A stretch of 64,000 nucleotides of DNA, taken from the NCBI RefSeq assembly GCF_001612845.1, contig NZ_BDBF01000043.1:1-64000 (forward strand), given 5' to 3'. Numbering within the stretch: position 1 is the stretch's first letter; each line of letters starts with the position of its first letter. Under the pieces are notes generated by a model, which was not told the DNA's origin, made no database searches, and saw only the letters and a program-made list of their open reading frames with translations. The position numbers and the translations under genes were made by a program. Origin of the DNA: Nocardia elegans NBRC 108235. Its GTDB lineage: Bacteria > Actinomycetota > Actinomycetes > Mycobacteriales > Mycobacteriaceae. This document shows, in pieces, positions 47,776 to 56,822 of the stretch.

Positions 47776-47977
47776 GAGGACCTGACCCTTCAGCAAGCCG
47801 AGACCGAATCACACGGGAGCCACCGCCAACCACGCAGCGGAGCGGCGATCGCTCCGGAAGATCCACGAACACAGGCGATTTCGGGGAGCCGGAGTGTTGT
47901 GCGCCTCGGCCCCGGATTTCGCGGGAGTGGATTGGCGGAAGCAAGTGTAGCGTCCGATCACCGCGTGGAGCCCGAAC

Positions 47978-48017
47978 GACGAGCGGGCCTTCCGAATATC
48001 CGGAAGGCCCGCTCGTC
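47978..48017 (-). terminator. Strong hairpin terminator after the L,D-transpeptidase
   Basis: A perfect 17-bp stem GACGAGCGGGCCTTCCG / CGGAAGGCCCGCTCGTC with a 6-base loop, nine bases beyond the transpeptidase stop. No long T-run, as usual for this GC content. Confidence 0.85.
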
Positions 48018-48026
48018 TCGCCGTCG

Positions 48027-49238
48027 TCAGCGGTTGGTGTCGGCGTTGCCCGCCTTCCATTCCGCCCACGGGATATTCCAGTCGCCGAGTCCGTCGACGC
48101 CGGACAGGGTGTCACCGACGGTGTTCTTGACGATCGCGATATCGCCGCGTTTGGCGTTCTCGTACACCCAGCGGGCATCGGCCGGGCTCAGGTTGAGGCA
48201 GCCGTGGCTGGTGTTCGAATAGCCCTGCTGACCGACCGACCACGGCGCCGAATGCATGAAGATGCCGCTGTAGGACATGCGCGTCGCCCAGTCGACCGGG
48301 GTCCGATAGCCGTTGGGGCCGGTGGCGGCGACACCGTAGGTGGACGAATCCATGATCATGTGGTCGAACTGGTCGCCGATGATGTAGATGCCGTTCTGGG
48401 TGGGCGTGGAATCCTTGCCCATCGAGGTCGGCATGGTTCGTATCACCTGGCCGTTGCGTTCGACGGTGACCATCTTGGTGTTGTCGTCGGCGGTGAAGAC
48501 CATCGGATCGCCGATGGTGAAGCTGGAATGGATATCGGAGTCACCGACCAGCCCGCCACCCAGATCGCGGCCGTAGGTGTTCACGTCAACCGTGACACTG
48601 GTTCCCGGAGCCCAGAAATGCTCGGGGCGCCAACGCACTTCGCGATTGTTCACCCAATAGAACGCGCCTTCCACCGCCGGCGTCGTGGTGATCTTGATCG
48701 CATCCTGCGCGGCGCGGCGATCCGGGATGTTCTCGTCGAACTGGATCGCGACCGGCTGACCGATTCCGACCACCGCGTTCTCACCGGGCAGCAACCACGG
48801 ATGCGTCTTGTTGCGCGGCGCGAGAGTGGTGAAACTGATTGTCGTCGAGGTGGTGCCGCCGATTCCGACCGCGTCGGCCTGCAGGCGATACGTGCGGTCG
48901 AAGCCGAGTTGTTCGGTTAGTTGCCACGAGGTCCCGTCCGGGGCGATCTGCCCCGCCACCGGATTGCCCTCGGGTGTGAGCAACGTGACAGCGGTCAACT
49001 TCCCGTTGTCCACCTTCACCGGAATCGGATCGCCCGGCGACACCCCGACCGCCCCGTCGGCGACCGGCGTCAGCACCTTCGGTGTGACCAGGTCGACGGC
49101 CGAAGCCGCCTCGATCGCCGGTCCGCTGTTCGCGGCTCCGGAATCACTGCATCCGGTCACCGCGAGCGCGAGCATCGACATCACGCCCAACCACGCCGCC
49201 GGCGCTCTCATTCGCCGCGAGCCTCGACGTCCGCCCAT
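48027..49238 (-). CDS. Lipoprotein L,D-transpeptidase (LdtB/LdtMt2-like)
   Basis: 403 residues. A signal peptide ends in the lipobox LAVTGC, so the mature protein is anchored by lipidation. Two Ig-like domains follow (about 40-240), then a YkuD catalytic domain with the active-site motif SHGCLNLSPADA and the upstream conserved histidine in MHSAPWSV. It cross-links peptidoglycan through 3-3 bonds between diaminopimelate residues. Closest in plan to mycobacterial LdtMt2 (Rv2518c/LppS), which also lies near orn and a tRNA-Lys. ATG at 49238 chosen for a normal signal-peptide length; the frame runs ten codons further upstream. Confidence 0.9.
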   Translation of the reverse strand: MGGRRGSRRMRAPAAWLGVMSMLALAVTGCSDSGAANSGPAIEAASAVDLVTPKVLTPVADGAVGVSPGDPIPVKVDNGKLTAVTLLTPEGNPVAGQIAPDGTSWQLTEQLGFDRTYRLQADAVGIGGTTSTTISFTTLAPRNKTHPWLLPGENAVVGIGQPVAIQFDENIPDRRAAQDAIKITTTPAVEGAFYWVNNREVRWRPEHFWAPGTSVTVDVNTYGRDLGGGLVGDSDIHSSFTIGDPMVFTADDNTKMVTVERNGQVIRTMPTSMGKDSTPTQNGIYIIGDQFDHMIMDSSTYGVAATGPNGYRTPVDWATRMSYSGIFMHSAPWSVGQQGYSNTSHGCLNLSPADARWVYENAKRGDIAIVKNTVGDTLSGVDGLGDWNIPWAEWKAGNADTNR

Positions 49239-49559
49239 GTGCAACCCCGTTTCATGCCTCGTACGCAACCGGGAAAACCGGCCACGCTGCTCAACCCACC
49301 ACGCATGCGGGGATCGGTCGAGACCACGCCCACCTATTCTGCCAGGTGGAAGGGTCGCAACCGGTTGAACACGACGCGCCGGCCCCGCACACTCTCGTCC
49401 GATTCATCCCTTCCGGCCCGCCAACCGTTACCGCATTCACCCAAGATCACGATGCCTTCTCGAATAGCCTTTGAACAGGCGATTTCACTTTCCGCGCACC
49501 CAACTGTTATGGTTTCTCCCGCACCGGAACGGAGCCCACAGCCCGATCCGGAGGTCCAA
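49239..49559. other. Gene-free spacer upstream of ldtB
   Basis: About 320 bases between the transpeptidase start and tRNA-Lys. It must hold the two promoters. I see no further gene, hairpin or repeat. Confidence 0.4.
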
Positions 49560-49632
<73 letters not shown>

Positions 49633-49978
49633 CTTACATCCCAGGTCACACCAGGTTGACCGGACTGCAAGGCCTCAATTTTGGGTCGGCCACCAAAAAT
49701 ACACCAAGAGATGCCGACCGAGGGTTGTCGGCGCATGGTTCTGTCTCGCACCTTCTGCAGCGCTGCCCACACGCGGCTGTCATCTCCGGATGCATCGCGC
49801 ATACAGTCCGCCGTCGTGGGGATATCCCGTGATCGCGGGTCGTAGCGCCTGATCCGAAGCAGGCCCGCATCCACCATTGCCACCGTGGCACCTAGGGCCG
49901 CTAGCCTGGCGCACTGGTGACGACGGTGACTCCCCGGGATGTCCGGAGACTTCATCATCTGTCAGAGAGGATGGAGTC
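49633..49978. other. Chromosome-prophage junction region
   Basis: 346 bases without a convincing gene. A minus-strand frame runs through the tRNA and is a read-through artefact. The last 60 bases look like the left end of an IS3-family element before its orfA. The left prophage attachment copy is expected here. Confidence 0.4.
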
Positions 49979-50185
49979 GTGTCGTCGAGGAAGAAGTACC
50001 CGGTCGAGTTGCGTGAGCGGGCCGTGCGGATGTTCGCCGAGATCCGTGATCAGCACGAGTCGGAGTGGGCCGCGATGAAAGCGGTCGCCGATCTGCTCGG
50101 GGTGGGGACGCCGGAGACGGTCCGTAAGTGGATTCGGCAGGGCCAGGTCGACATTGGTGCCCGCGCTAGTGGGTGCGCCCGTTAG
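49979..50185 (+). pseudogene. Truncated IS3-family transposase OrfA
   Basis: 68 residues from a GTG with GAGAGGA upstream: KYPVELRERAVRMFAEIRDQ and VADLLGVGTPETVRKWIRQ form the helix-turn-helix of IS3 OrfA. The frame then ends after an unrelated tail; the leucine zipper, frameshift window and the DDE OrfB are absent. A decayed remnant. Confidence 0.85.
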
Positions 50186-50526
50186 TTCGTCGGGGTTTGC
50201 CAGGCGGTGGGGTCGTTGAGGTAGAGGCCGCAGGCGCAGTCGAGGGTTTCGGCGGGGGTGCCAGAGGGGCGGCCGTTGGGCAGGATGGAGTTCTCACAGC
50301 CTTCTCGGCTGGCGAGGTAGATGACGAATCCCCAGGTCGTGGCATATCCGGTGTAGCGCAGCCGCATCAGCGGCAGCCGGGTGCCGTCAGCGAGTTCTCC
50401 GGTGACGTAGGCGAACGCGCCGTGGTATCGGACGTGGACCGCGGCCAGTTGCGGCCAGCGTTGCGCGGCGTGTGCAGCCAGTCGTTGCCGCAGTGAGGTC
50501 TTGGTCGATTCCGGCGGTGTGGCCAT
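50182..50526 (-). CDS. Conserved hypothetical, mobile-element associated
   Basis: 114 residues. A basic helical N-terminus (TKTSLRQRLAAHAAQRWPQL) is followed by a beta-rich part with VHVRYHGAFAYVTGEL, LMRLRYTGYATTWGFVIYLAS and LDCACGLYLNDP. Proteins of this outline turn up next to transposase genes in actinobacteria, as far as I recall. No catalytic motif. It overlaps the IS3 remnant by four bases on the opposite strand. Start ATG at 50526 preferred over GTG at 50535. Confidence 0.6.
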   Translation of the reverse strand: MATPPESTKTSLRQRLAAHAAQRWPQLAAVHVRYHGAFAYVTGELADGTRLPLMRLRYTGYATTWGFVIYLASREGCENSILPNGRPSGTPAETLDCACGLYLNDPTAWQTPTN

Positions 50527-50881
50527 GAACCTCACCCTGCCACGGACAGGCCGGTGCGGGTTTGGTGCCAGGCAAAGGCTCCGCCTCCGTCAGAATGGGC
50601 GTTAGAACAGGGTCGGACGCGACCTTGCGACTGTTCTGCGCCGCAGCGCTCTGCCCCGGATTGCGGATCGCCTGCGGAGTCAGACCCAAAGCTTGCAGCT
50701 GGGCCGAATTTCCCACTTCGCTCGATGCCTTCGGTGACGCCGACTCCGATGCTGAAGCTTTGCCGCTGGACGTCGGCGACTGGTTCTGCTGCTTGCGCTG
50801 GCGATCCGCTGCAGCAAGGGAGGTCCACAGCGGATCGTTGAGATAAGGGTTGGTTGAGCTTTCGGATGGTGGCGAGCCCAT
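50387..50881 (-). pseudogene. Truncated phage-type hypothetical gene
   Basis: From the ATG at 50881 (GTGAGGTG upstream) the frame starts STNPYLNDPLWTSLAAADRQR and is rich in Ser/Gln/Asn up to about 50540: natural-looking protein. Beyond that it runs in an off-frame of the neighbouring gene with Arg-rich composition. The original 3' end was probably replaced by the element carrying 49979-50535. Likely the last gene of the prophage late operon. Confidence 0.4.
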
Positions 50882-51111
50882 GGAACACCTCACTGGCCAA
50901 TGCTCGAAATGAATTTGAAGATTAAGAGATCAGGATTGGTGCGCGCGAGGCCGCCACGGACTGGCATTGGCAAGCCAGCCACAGGGGCGAACGCATACCA
51001 AATGCGCCCATGACCCAAAAGGATGATTAATAGATTTCCGAGACCGACCATAGGCCGGTCGGCGTCGCACATTGAGTGTTCGAAGAAGAACATCTAGGTT
51101 CGAAATGCGAA

Positions 51112-51143
51112 GTGCCCCTGTCTCCTTCAGGAGACAGGGGCAC
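51112..51143. terminator. Hairpin terminator at the end of the prophage late operon
   Basis: A perfect 14-bp stem GTGCCCCTGTCTCC / GGAGACAGGGGCAC with a TTCA loop, 16 bases beyond the stop of the first (last-transcribed) tail gene. Confidence 0.85.
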
Positions 51144-51158
51144 ATTTCGCGGTGGACC

Positions 51159-52625
51159 TCAGGTGATGTGCACGAAAGTGCCCGCGCCCGAGGAGATGGT
51201 CGCCGCGTACGCCGACCACTGACTGTTGTCGATCATCTCGACGGTGATCAGATCGCCGTTGGCCACGGCGACCGATGTGGTCGCGGTCGACGGACTGGAA
51301 CTACTGGTCGTGCCGGTCACGATCACGGTGCCGTTCTTCTTCAGACGTACCTGGATCGAATTTCCGAACATGCCCGCAGTCCATGCGACCGTACCGGTCA
51401 CCGTTGCCGCAGCCTTTCCTCCCAGGGACACAAGCGCATCCGAACTTGTGGCGGATCCGGGATAGGTGGACGTATCAGCCACCCACCCCTTAACTTGGGT
51501 CCACGTATTCGACGTCGGCTGCGTGGGATTCTTCGTCATCCCGACGGGCGCGAAACCCGGCGTCACCACAGCGGACAGACCCCCGGTGCCCGACCATACG
51601 ACCGGTCCACCGGTGGCTGCAGCGGCCGTTCCGGCAGTCCCGAACAACGCGAGACCACCGGTAACAACCGACAAGGCGCCCACACCGGACCCGGCTCCGG
51701 AAGTATTCGGGCCCACAAGGGCACCGCTACCACTGAACGCGGCTTTTTCCACCACCGTGTCGGTCACCGTCAGCACTGCTGAACCGCCGAAAGCGGCCGG
51801 CATGCTGACGGTCGCGACGGCGGTTCCCGTACTGCCGAACACTGCGGGACCGCCCAAGAGCGTGGACAGGGCGCCTGTACTTCCAGCCGCCCCAATTGCG
51901 CCGGTCGGGGCGCTCAACGCACCCGCGCCGCCACTCGCATATGTGAGCGGCACTGCAGCCGCCGCTGTTGATGCCGGTTGCCCGACTCCGCCGAAATGTG
52001 CTGCAAGCACGGCACTTCCGCGGATAGCGACCATGGCGGTAGCTCCGCCGGTACCTGTTTGGTTCTCGATCAGCCCCACCGATTGGGTATACGGCGCGCC
52101 GGTGGAACCGGCCCCCGAGAACAATGCGACATAGCTGAGCGCGGCTGTCGCCGCGCCGGACGCATAGAACGACGGCCATTCCTGAGAATTCGGCAGAATC
52201 GACAGACCAAGTCCACCGATGCCGCCGTACGCAGCGTTACTGGCGACCAAGCCGCCCGCACCGCCGAAGGGAGCGGACACGACGATCGCGCTTCCTCTCC
52301 CTGCCGCAATGCCGACCGACGTGCTCCCCGATGCGGTGAATGTCGGCCCCACAGTGCTAATGGAAGTGGTTGCCGCAGCAAACATTCCGACACCGGTGCC
52401 GCCCGCGGGTGAACTCGCGGTTGGCGTGACCGCGACGGCGAGCATGCCCAGACCTGCTACCGCTGCGAGCGCATACGGGCGGATAACCGGGACTTTGGTG
52501 CCGTCGATGACGATCAGCGGGGCCGTCGGCATCGGCACCGCACCGATCGGTGGCGCCGGCGCCGCGGGGGCTGCGGTCGGTGGCGCCGGCAGTGTCGCCG
52601 CGATCACCTGTACTGGTGTTGTCAC
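51159..52625 (-). CDS. Phage tail fibre / structural protein, Gly-Ala-rich
   Basis: 488 residues. A Pro/Ala-rich start is followed by about 300 residues made of short strands interrupted by glycine clusters (GGAGGL, GGVGQP, GSTGAL repeats), as in phage fibre shafts. The last 110 residues form a compact beta-sandwich: TQVKGWVADTSTYP ... GNSIQVRLKKNGTVIV ... FVHIT, a receptor-binding or decoration-like head. Late-gene position supports a virion surface protein. Host receptor unknown. Confidence 0.7.
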   Translation of the reverse strand: MTTPVQVIAATLPAPPTAAPAAPAPPIGAVPMPTAPLIVIDGTKVPVIRPYALAAVAGLGMLAVAVTPTASSPAGGTGVGMFAAATTSISTVGPTFTASGSTSVGIAAGRGSAIVVSAPFGGAGGLVASNAAYGGIGGLGLSILPNSQEWPSFYASGAATAALSYVALFSGAGSTGAPYTQSVGLIENQTGTGGATAMVAIRGSAVLAAHFGGVGQPASTAAAAVPLTYASGGAGALSAPTGAIGAAGSTGALSTLLGGPAVFGSTGTAVATVSMPAAFGGSAVLTVTDTVVEKAAFSGSGALVGPNTSGAGSGVGALSVVTGGLALFGTAGTAAAATGGPVVWSGTGGLSAVVTPGFAPVGMTKNPTQPTSNTWTQVKGWVADTSTYPGSATSSDALVSLGGKAAATVTGTVAWTAGMFGNSIQVRLKKNGTVIVTGTTSSSSPSTATTSVAVANGDLITVEMIDNSQWSAYAATISSGAGTFVHIT

Positions 52626-52661
52626 AGCGCCTCCGATTCAGTTGTGGTTGAGGGTTTCGGC

Positions 52662-53015
52662 TTAGGTCATGGTGAAGGTCGGGGTCACCAGCAGGGTTCC
52701 CTGGGAACCCAGCGTGGTCGAGGCGATCGCGACCTTGTCGATGAAGGTGCCGCCGGAGGCCGCGGTCCACAGCCCGGCGTAGGTGTAGGTGCCGGCGGGC
52801 AGGTTGATGGTGACCTGGCTACCGGATACCTGGCCGTTGCTCGCGGCGCCCCAGGTCGTCGCTACCCGGGCGTAGGCGGGCGAGCCGCCGGTGGCTTCGT
52901 TGGCGCCACTGGTGCCGGGGTCGCCGGTGTGGATGGAAACGTAGGTGTTCGCGCCGCCGATGCCGGCGTAGGCGTTGCACAGCGTGTTCTTGGTAGCGGT
53001 AACGGCGATAGCCAT
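52662..53015 (-). CDS. Phage minor structural protein
   Basis: 117 residues, all-beta: AYAGIGGANTYVSIHTGDPGTSGANE, then SQVTINLPAGTYTYAGLWTA and a final strand. The motif is widespread in actinophage tail regions next to fibre genes. Probably a tail-tip or fibre accessory subunit. Operon with neighbours. Confidence 0.7.
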   Translation of the reverse strand: MAIAVTATKNTLCNAYAGIGGANTYVSIHTGDPGTSGANEATGGSPAYARVATTWGAASNGQVSGSQVTINLPAGTYTYAGLWTAASGGTFIDKVAIASTTLGSQGTLLVTPTFTMT

Positions 53016-53101
53016 GACGGCTCCTCATTTCTTCTGGGTGGGTTGACGAGTCCGGGCCCTGTGGCCCGAACCGATTGGAGGGAAAGTGAATGTCGCGGAT
53101 C

Positions 53102-53437
53102 TCAGGTACGCACGACCGCGCCCTCGTACCACGCATAGGTGGTCGCGGGGGTGGTCGGATAGGTCACCAGCATCGTGTAGCGCGAATTGGCCGGGATGGC
53201 GTCGCTGATCGCGCTCGGTACAGCCCACGTGGCCGCGGTCGGCGTCACCGTCGCGGGCCAGGCGTCCAATGCTGCGCCTCCGGGTGCGGTCAGCACAATG
53301 GAAACCGTTGTACCGTTGGGGAATACAGCGCCGCCCGACGGCTGAATGGTTTGAACGAAGCTGGCGCCGGTCGTGAGTTTCAGCGGTTCGATCGTTGGTT
53401 GGTATCCGAGAAATCCGGGATCGGTCGGTGTGGTCAT
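53102..53437 (-). CDS. Phage LtfC-like beta-sandwich protein
   Basis: 111 residues. A short N-terminal stretch then an Ig-like sandwich: LTTGASFVQTIQP, GTTVSIVLTAPGG, YTMLVTYPT. Matches the small LtfC/Gp6-like domain family of actinophages. It overlaps the next upstream gene by four bases (ATGA). Confidence 0.7.
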   Translation of the reverse strand: MTTPTDPGFLGYQPTIEPLKLTTGASFVQTIQPSGGAVFPNGTTVSIVLTAPGGAALDAWPATVTPTAATWAVPSAISDAIPANSRYTMLVTYPTTPATTYAWYEGAVVRT

Positions 53438-53829
53438 ATGACTCCTTGATGGTGGTGTTGGACCTCGTTCATCAGCTCCGGAGACAGGTGCAGTTCCGGG
53501 ATGTGCCCGGATTGCGCGGCTTCGATCACGCCTCGTAGCACGGCCAGCGCCTCACGGAAAAGCCCTGTGACGCGGTCCAATTCGCGGATCGATGCCTCTT
53601 GGGCCGCCTCTACCGCGTCCAAGCGGTGCGTGACCGCTCGCAGTTCGGTCGAAACCCGCGTCAGGGTGGCCAGGGCGATGTCGTTGACATCTTTGGCGGC
53701 GGCGACTTCGTTGCGCAGATTCTCGACCGGGTCACGTTTGCGGGCGCGCAGCCAGGAGAAGAACGCCGCAGCGCCGCTGCCGCCGAGAAAGGTGGCGGTA
53801 CTCAGCACCGTTGTCTCGACCAACGGCAT
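53434..53829 (-). CDS. Phage DUF2746-type membrane protein
   Basis: 131 residues. An N-terminal membrane helix (TATFLGGSGAAAFFSWLRARKR) followed by a long heptad-rich coiled coil (THRLDAVEAAQEASIRELDRV). It sits next to the holin in actinophage lysis cassettes and may be a second holin/spanin-like component. ATG at 53829 overlaps the holin stop by one base. Confidence 0.65.
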   Translation of the reverse strand: MPLVETTVLSTATFLGGSGAAAFFSWLRARKRDPVENLRNEVAAAKDVNDIALATLTRVSTELRAVTHRLDAVEAAQEASIRELDRVTGLFREALAVLRGVIEAAQSGHIPELHLSPELMNEVQHHHQGVI

Positions 53830-54116
53830 CAAGCGCCCCCGGACTCGCCGGCCTGCTCGGTCTCCGGTTGTCCGATCGCGGCTACCAACTCCGCTCCAGC
53901 GTGGGCTGCTGTGGCGATGACCGGACGGTTTCTGACGTACCAGACGTTGAAGCTACGGGCCATCTCCATGGCGGTGACCAGCCCTGCGCCGGACTGAGCC
54001 ACGGTCGCCGGTGCGTAGCGAAACAACACGACGGCCACGGCCACGAGGTTGATCAGACCGCCGATGACAGAGACGACTGCCTTGGCGTTCGTGGCTAAGG
54101 CATCCCCCGCTGTCAC
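53829..54116 (-). CDS. Phage holin
   Basis: 95 residues from a GTG that overlaps the endolysin stop (GTGA). A membrane helix VVSVIGGLINLVAVAVVLFRYA, a second weaker hydrophobic stretch and a charged tail: the build of a small class II holin. Position directly after the endolysin fits lysis timing. Confidence 0.7.
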   Translation of the reverse strand: MTAGDALATNAKAVVSVIGGLINLVAVAVVLFRYAPATVAQSGAGLVTAMEMARSFNVWYVRNRPVIATAAHAGAELVAAIGQPETEQAGESGGA

Positions 54117-54934
54117 GGTGCGGTCTTCGGCGTAGTACCGGCACGCAGGTCGGCGACCGCGTCGACCAGGGTGAGGTTCTGGCCGTCGGCGGTGGCGCCC
54201 AGCTGGGGCCATCCGTGTCCGGTCGGTCCGAGCAGCTGCGCCCAGATGTCTTGAACCTTTTGATACAGGTCTGCCTGTTGGGCATCGGTGAGGGCCATGA
54301 GAGCTCCCGTCGTGGTCGATGTGGATGTCAAAAGTCGCCGCAGGTCCTCGACGGTGCCGCGAAACGCGTTGGCATCGACGGCGTGCCCGGCTACCTGTGC
54401 GGCATCGGTGAACTGAAGAATGTCGACAGCTCTGCCGCAGAAGCCGTTCCAGTACGGTGAGCTATCCCCCGGATAGAGGGCGGCGGCGAATCCGGTACCA
54501 CCGACATAGCTCGATTGGATAAGTCCGGGCACCTGGGCGAGGTCGGGCGATCCGATCTGCTGGGCGTACCAGCGCGGAATGTAGCTCAAACTCACCGTCA
54601 CGCCGCGCGCGTTGATCGCCCGGCACAGCGCCCAGAACACCGACATCTCGCCAGAATTCGCTTCGAAGTCCAGCATCGCGGGTGCTCCGCCCAGATGTTC
54701 AGTGAACAGTGCTGCCTGCCGGTCGATGTCGCAGTCCGCGCGTACGTAGTGGTAACCAGCCACGAGTAGTCCTGCGGCGTGTGCTGCCTGCCGGTATGCC
54801 GGCCAGGTGTGGTCGACGAAGTAGTCGCCCTCGGATACTTTGGCGAAGACGAAGTCGAAACCTTCGGCCTTCACCTGGGCCAGGTCTATATCGGGACCGT
54901 TGTTATTGGATATGTCGATTCCGAAGATCGTCAC
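54113..54934 (-). CDS. Endolysin, GH25-like muramidase
   Basis: 273 residues. GIDISNNNGPDIDLAQVKAE at the N-terminus, AMLDFEANSG with the catalytic acidic pair, and DILQFTDAAQVAGHAVDANAF at the end of the TIM barrel define a GH25 lysozyme fold. It cleaves the glycan of peptidoglycan at host lysis. The C-terminal 75 residues carry a small helical extension (DAQQADLYQKVQDIWAQLLG), likely cell-wall binding or oligomerising. Followed by the holin. Confidence 0.9.
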   Translation of the reverse strand: MTIFGIDISNNNGPDIDLAQVKAEGFDFVFAKVSEGDYFVDHTWPAYRQAAHAAGLLVAGYHYVRADCDIDRQAALFTEHLGGAPAMLDFEANSGEMSVFWALCRAINARGVTVSLSYIPRWYAQQIGSPDLAQVPGLIQSSYVGGTGFAAALYPGDSSPYWNGFCGRAVDILQFTDAAQVAGHAVDANAFRGTVEDLRRLLTSTSTTTGALMALTDAQQADLYQKVQDIWAQLLGPTGHGWPQLGATADGQNLTLVDAVADLRAGTTPKTAP

Positions 54935-54973
54935 TTTCTCACTCCCATAGAAGGCGTCGTGACGGCAGGGATC

Positions 54974-56365
54974 TCAGGAGAATGAGCACAAGGTGCCGTC
55001 GAAGAAGGTGGCCACGCCGCCGGCGTCGCCGCGCACGCCGGCGCTCTGTCCGGATTGGAATCCGGGGGCGCAGACGGTTCCGGCACCGAGAAAGACCACA
55101 AAGGTCGCACTCGTGTCGTACTGGTTGCTGCCCATCGCTTCACCGGCGAAGCGCATCGCAGTCCATGTCCCGCCCGCCGCCGGCGCCGTATACAGCACGG
55201 TCCAGTAGGGATTGGATCCAGCGGCTGTGTCCCACTGGAAGCCGACGCTGATCACGTACCAACCTGATTTCGTCACCTGAATCTGACCGGTACCGAGATC
55301 GATGAGATTGATGTTGTTGGTCTGGCGGACAGTATCGAAAACAGGCGCAGTCAAAACGTTGGCCCCGGCACTCTGCGCGACGCTGGAGGTGTTCTGCCGG
55401 TACAGCGACCAACCGGTTCCCACGATCGGAGGCGAGGCGGTGTCGGCCGCGGCGAACGAATCGAAATCGAAGCCGTAATAGCTGGACGTTCCCCAGGCAG
55501 AGCTCTGCTGCAGATACGTACTGATGAAGCCGACCCAACGGTTGGTGCTGCCAACCGGTGAGACCGCCGACGCGTCGTGATAGTTGAGAGCGCCGACACC
55601 GTTGATCTGCACGGTGTAGCTGTTTCCCACAGCGGTCAGGGTGATCGTATCGCCGGTGGAAATCGAGAATTGACTGCCCCCGACCCACTGGGTGAAGGTG
55701 GTGGTGCCGCCGCTTCTGACGCCGTAGCCGAGCGCAACGCTGGTCGTAGATACCGCCGCCCACACGAACGACGACAGGTCGGCGGCTGCGCGGATCACAG
55801 GCCCGCTGCCGAGGTCGTTGGAGCCGGCCTGGTTCACTGCTCCCAAGACCACCGACACTGATTCCGAATCGGTCAGCAGTGGTGTCTTCCACAGTGCCCC
55901 GACGCTTCCATTGCCGGTATTACCCGACTTGGTGATTCCCGCCTGGCCGTTGACGACGCTCACGTCGGCGACCGGGCCGGATCTGAACGTCGCCCAGGAC
56001 GCGGTGTTCCAGCTGGAGAAATTGTCGGTCACCGAGGCTCCGCCGACTTGGGTCTGCTGCTGCTGGGTTTGCAGCGCGGCGATGGCCGAGGCGTTGGCGG
56101 TCGAGGTGTCTTGCGCGGCTGTGGCCGTCGACTGAGCGCCCGACGCTCCCACGGCCGCAGCGGTGGCGGCCGACATCGCCTGTGTGGTCGCGTTGTTGAT
56201 ATTCGTGGTGGCGGCGCCGACGCCCTGGAACGACTGCATGACACCGGAGATGATCGACTGCTGTGCCGACTGCCACGTCAGTTTCTGCAGGCTGGGAAGA
56301 CCCGCGCCAGTGCCGGCCGGGCCCGCATATGCTCCCGCCGGGACCCGCTTGTCCGGCGAGGTCAT
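54974..56365 (-). CDS. Phage tail fibre / minor tail protein
   Basis: 463 residues. An N-terminal coiled-coil stretch of Ala/Thr/Gln (about 40-110) precedes a lectin-like beta-sandwich (about 115-310, with WATFRSGPVADVSVVNG and YYGFDFDSFAAAD) and a C-terminal C1q/TNF-like domain (GWYVISVGFQWDTAAGS ... ATFVVFLGAG). This is a plausible receptor-binding fibre. It overlaps the upstream gene by four bases. Confidence 0.75.
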   Translation of the reverse strand: MTSPDKRVPAGAYAGPAGTGAGLPSLQKLTWQSAQQSIISGVMQSFQGVGAATTNINNATTQAMSAATAAAVGASGAQSTATAAQDTSTANASAIAALQTQQQQTQVGGASVTDNFSSWNTASWATFRSGPVADVSVVNGQAGITKSGNTGNGSVGALWKTPLLTDSESVSVVLGAVNQAGSNDLGSGPVIRAAADLSSFVWAAVSTTSVALGYGVRSGGTTTFTQWVGGSQFSISTGDTITLTAVGNSYTVQINGVGALNYHDASAVSPVGSTNRWVGFISTYLQQSSAWGTSSYYGFDFDSFAAADTASPPIVGTGWSLYRQNTSSVAQSAGANVLTAPVFDTVRQTNNINLIDLGTGQIQVTKSGWYVISVGFQWDTAAGSNPYWTVLYTAPAAGGTWTAMRFAGEAMGSNQYDTSATFVVFLGAGTVCAPGFQSGQSAGVRGDAGGVATFFDGTLCSFS

Positions 56366-56805
56366 CGCGCTGCCTGTTCATCGGCCGGCGGCTGCTCGAT
56401 GGTTGTGGCTGTTGCCAGATTGGGCGGTAGATCACGCGCGTCGACCAAGTGCGCGAGCTCTCCTGACTCACGCAGTTGCTGCACTACGTGTGCGCGCTCG
56501 TCGGCGGTGAGCTGGGCCATATCGGGTGCAGAAACTTCAGCCGGTGCTGGGGTTCCGGCCGGAACCCATCGCCCGGACCCGTTGAGCCAGTGGGTAACTC
56601 CGCGTGCGGGATGGTGATATTCCTTGGTCTGCGCCTGCGGGTCGTGTCGAAACCCTAGGTCCCACAGGTGCTTCGACCATTGCCGAAGCACATCGGGGTG
56701 GACCATCAGCGGCGCATTCCGCGGGCCCGGCAATCCGACCAGCGCCCAGGTGAACGCCTCGTGTGGATTGTTCGGATCGCAGTCGTCATAGGTAGGGATG
56801 GACAT
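56362..56805 (-). CDS. Phage DUF2744-like minor tail protein
   Basis: 147 residues. SIPTYDDCDPNNPHEAFTWALVGLP and LRQWSKHLWDLGFRHDP are characteristic of a small actinophage protein encoded among tail genes; the tail half is acidic and disordered (LTADERAHVVQQLRESGEL). Role in the virion unknown. ATG at 56805. Confidence 0.65.
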   Translation of the reverse strand: MSIPTYDDCDPNNPHEAFTWALVGLPGPRNAPLMVHPDVLRQWSKHLWDLGFRHDPQAQTKEYHHPARGVTHWLNGSGRWVPAGTPAPAEVSAPDMAQLTADERAHVVQQLRESGELAHLVDARDLPPNLATATTIEQPPADEQAAR

Positions 56806-56822
56806 GAATAGTCGTCTCCTGG

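Noticed and set aside
50890..51093. Minus-strand frame of 67 codons before the truncated phage gene
   Set aside because: No ribosome site and no recognisable protein character.
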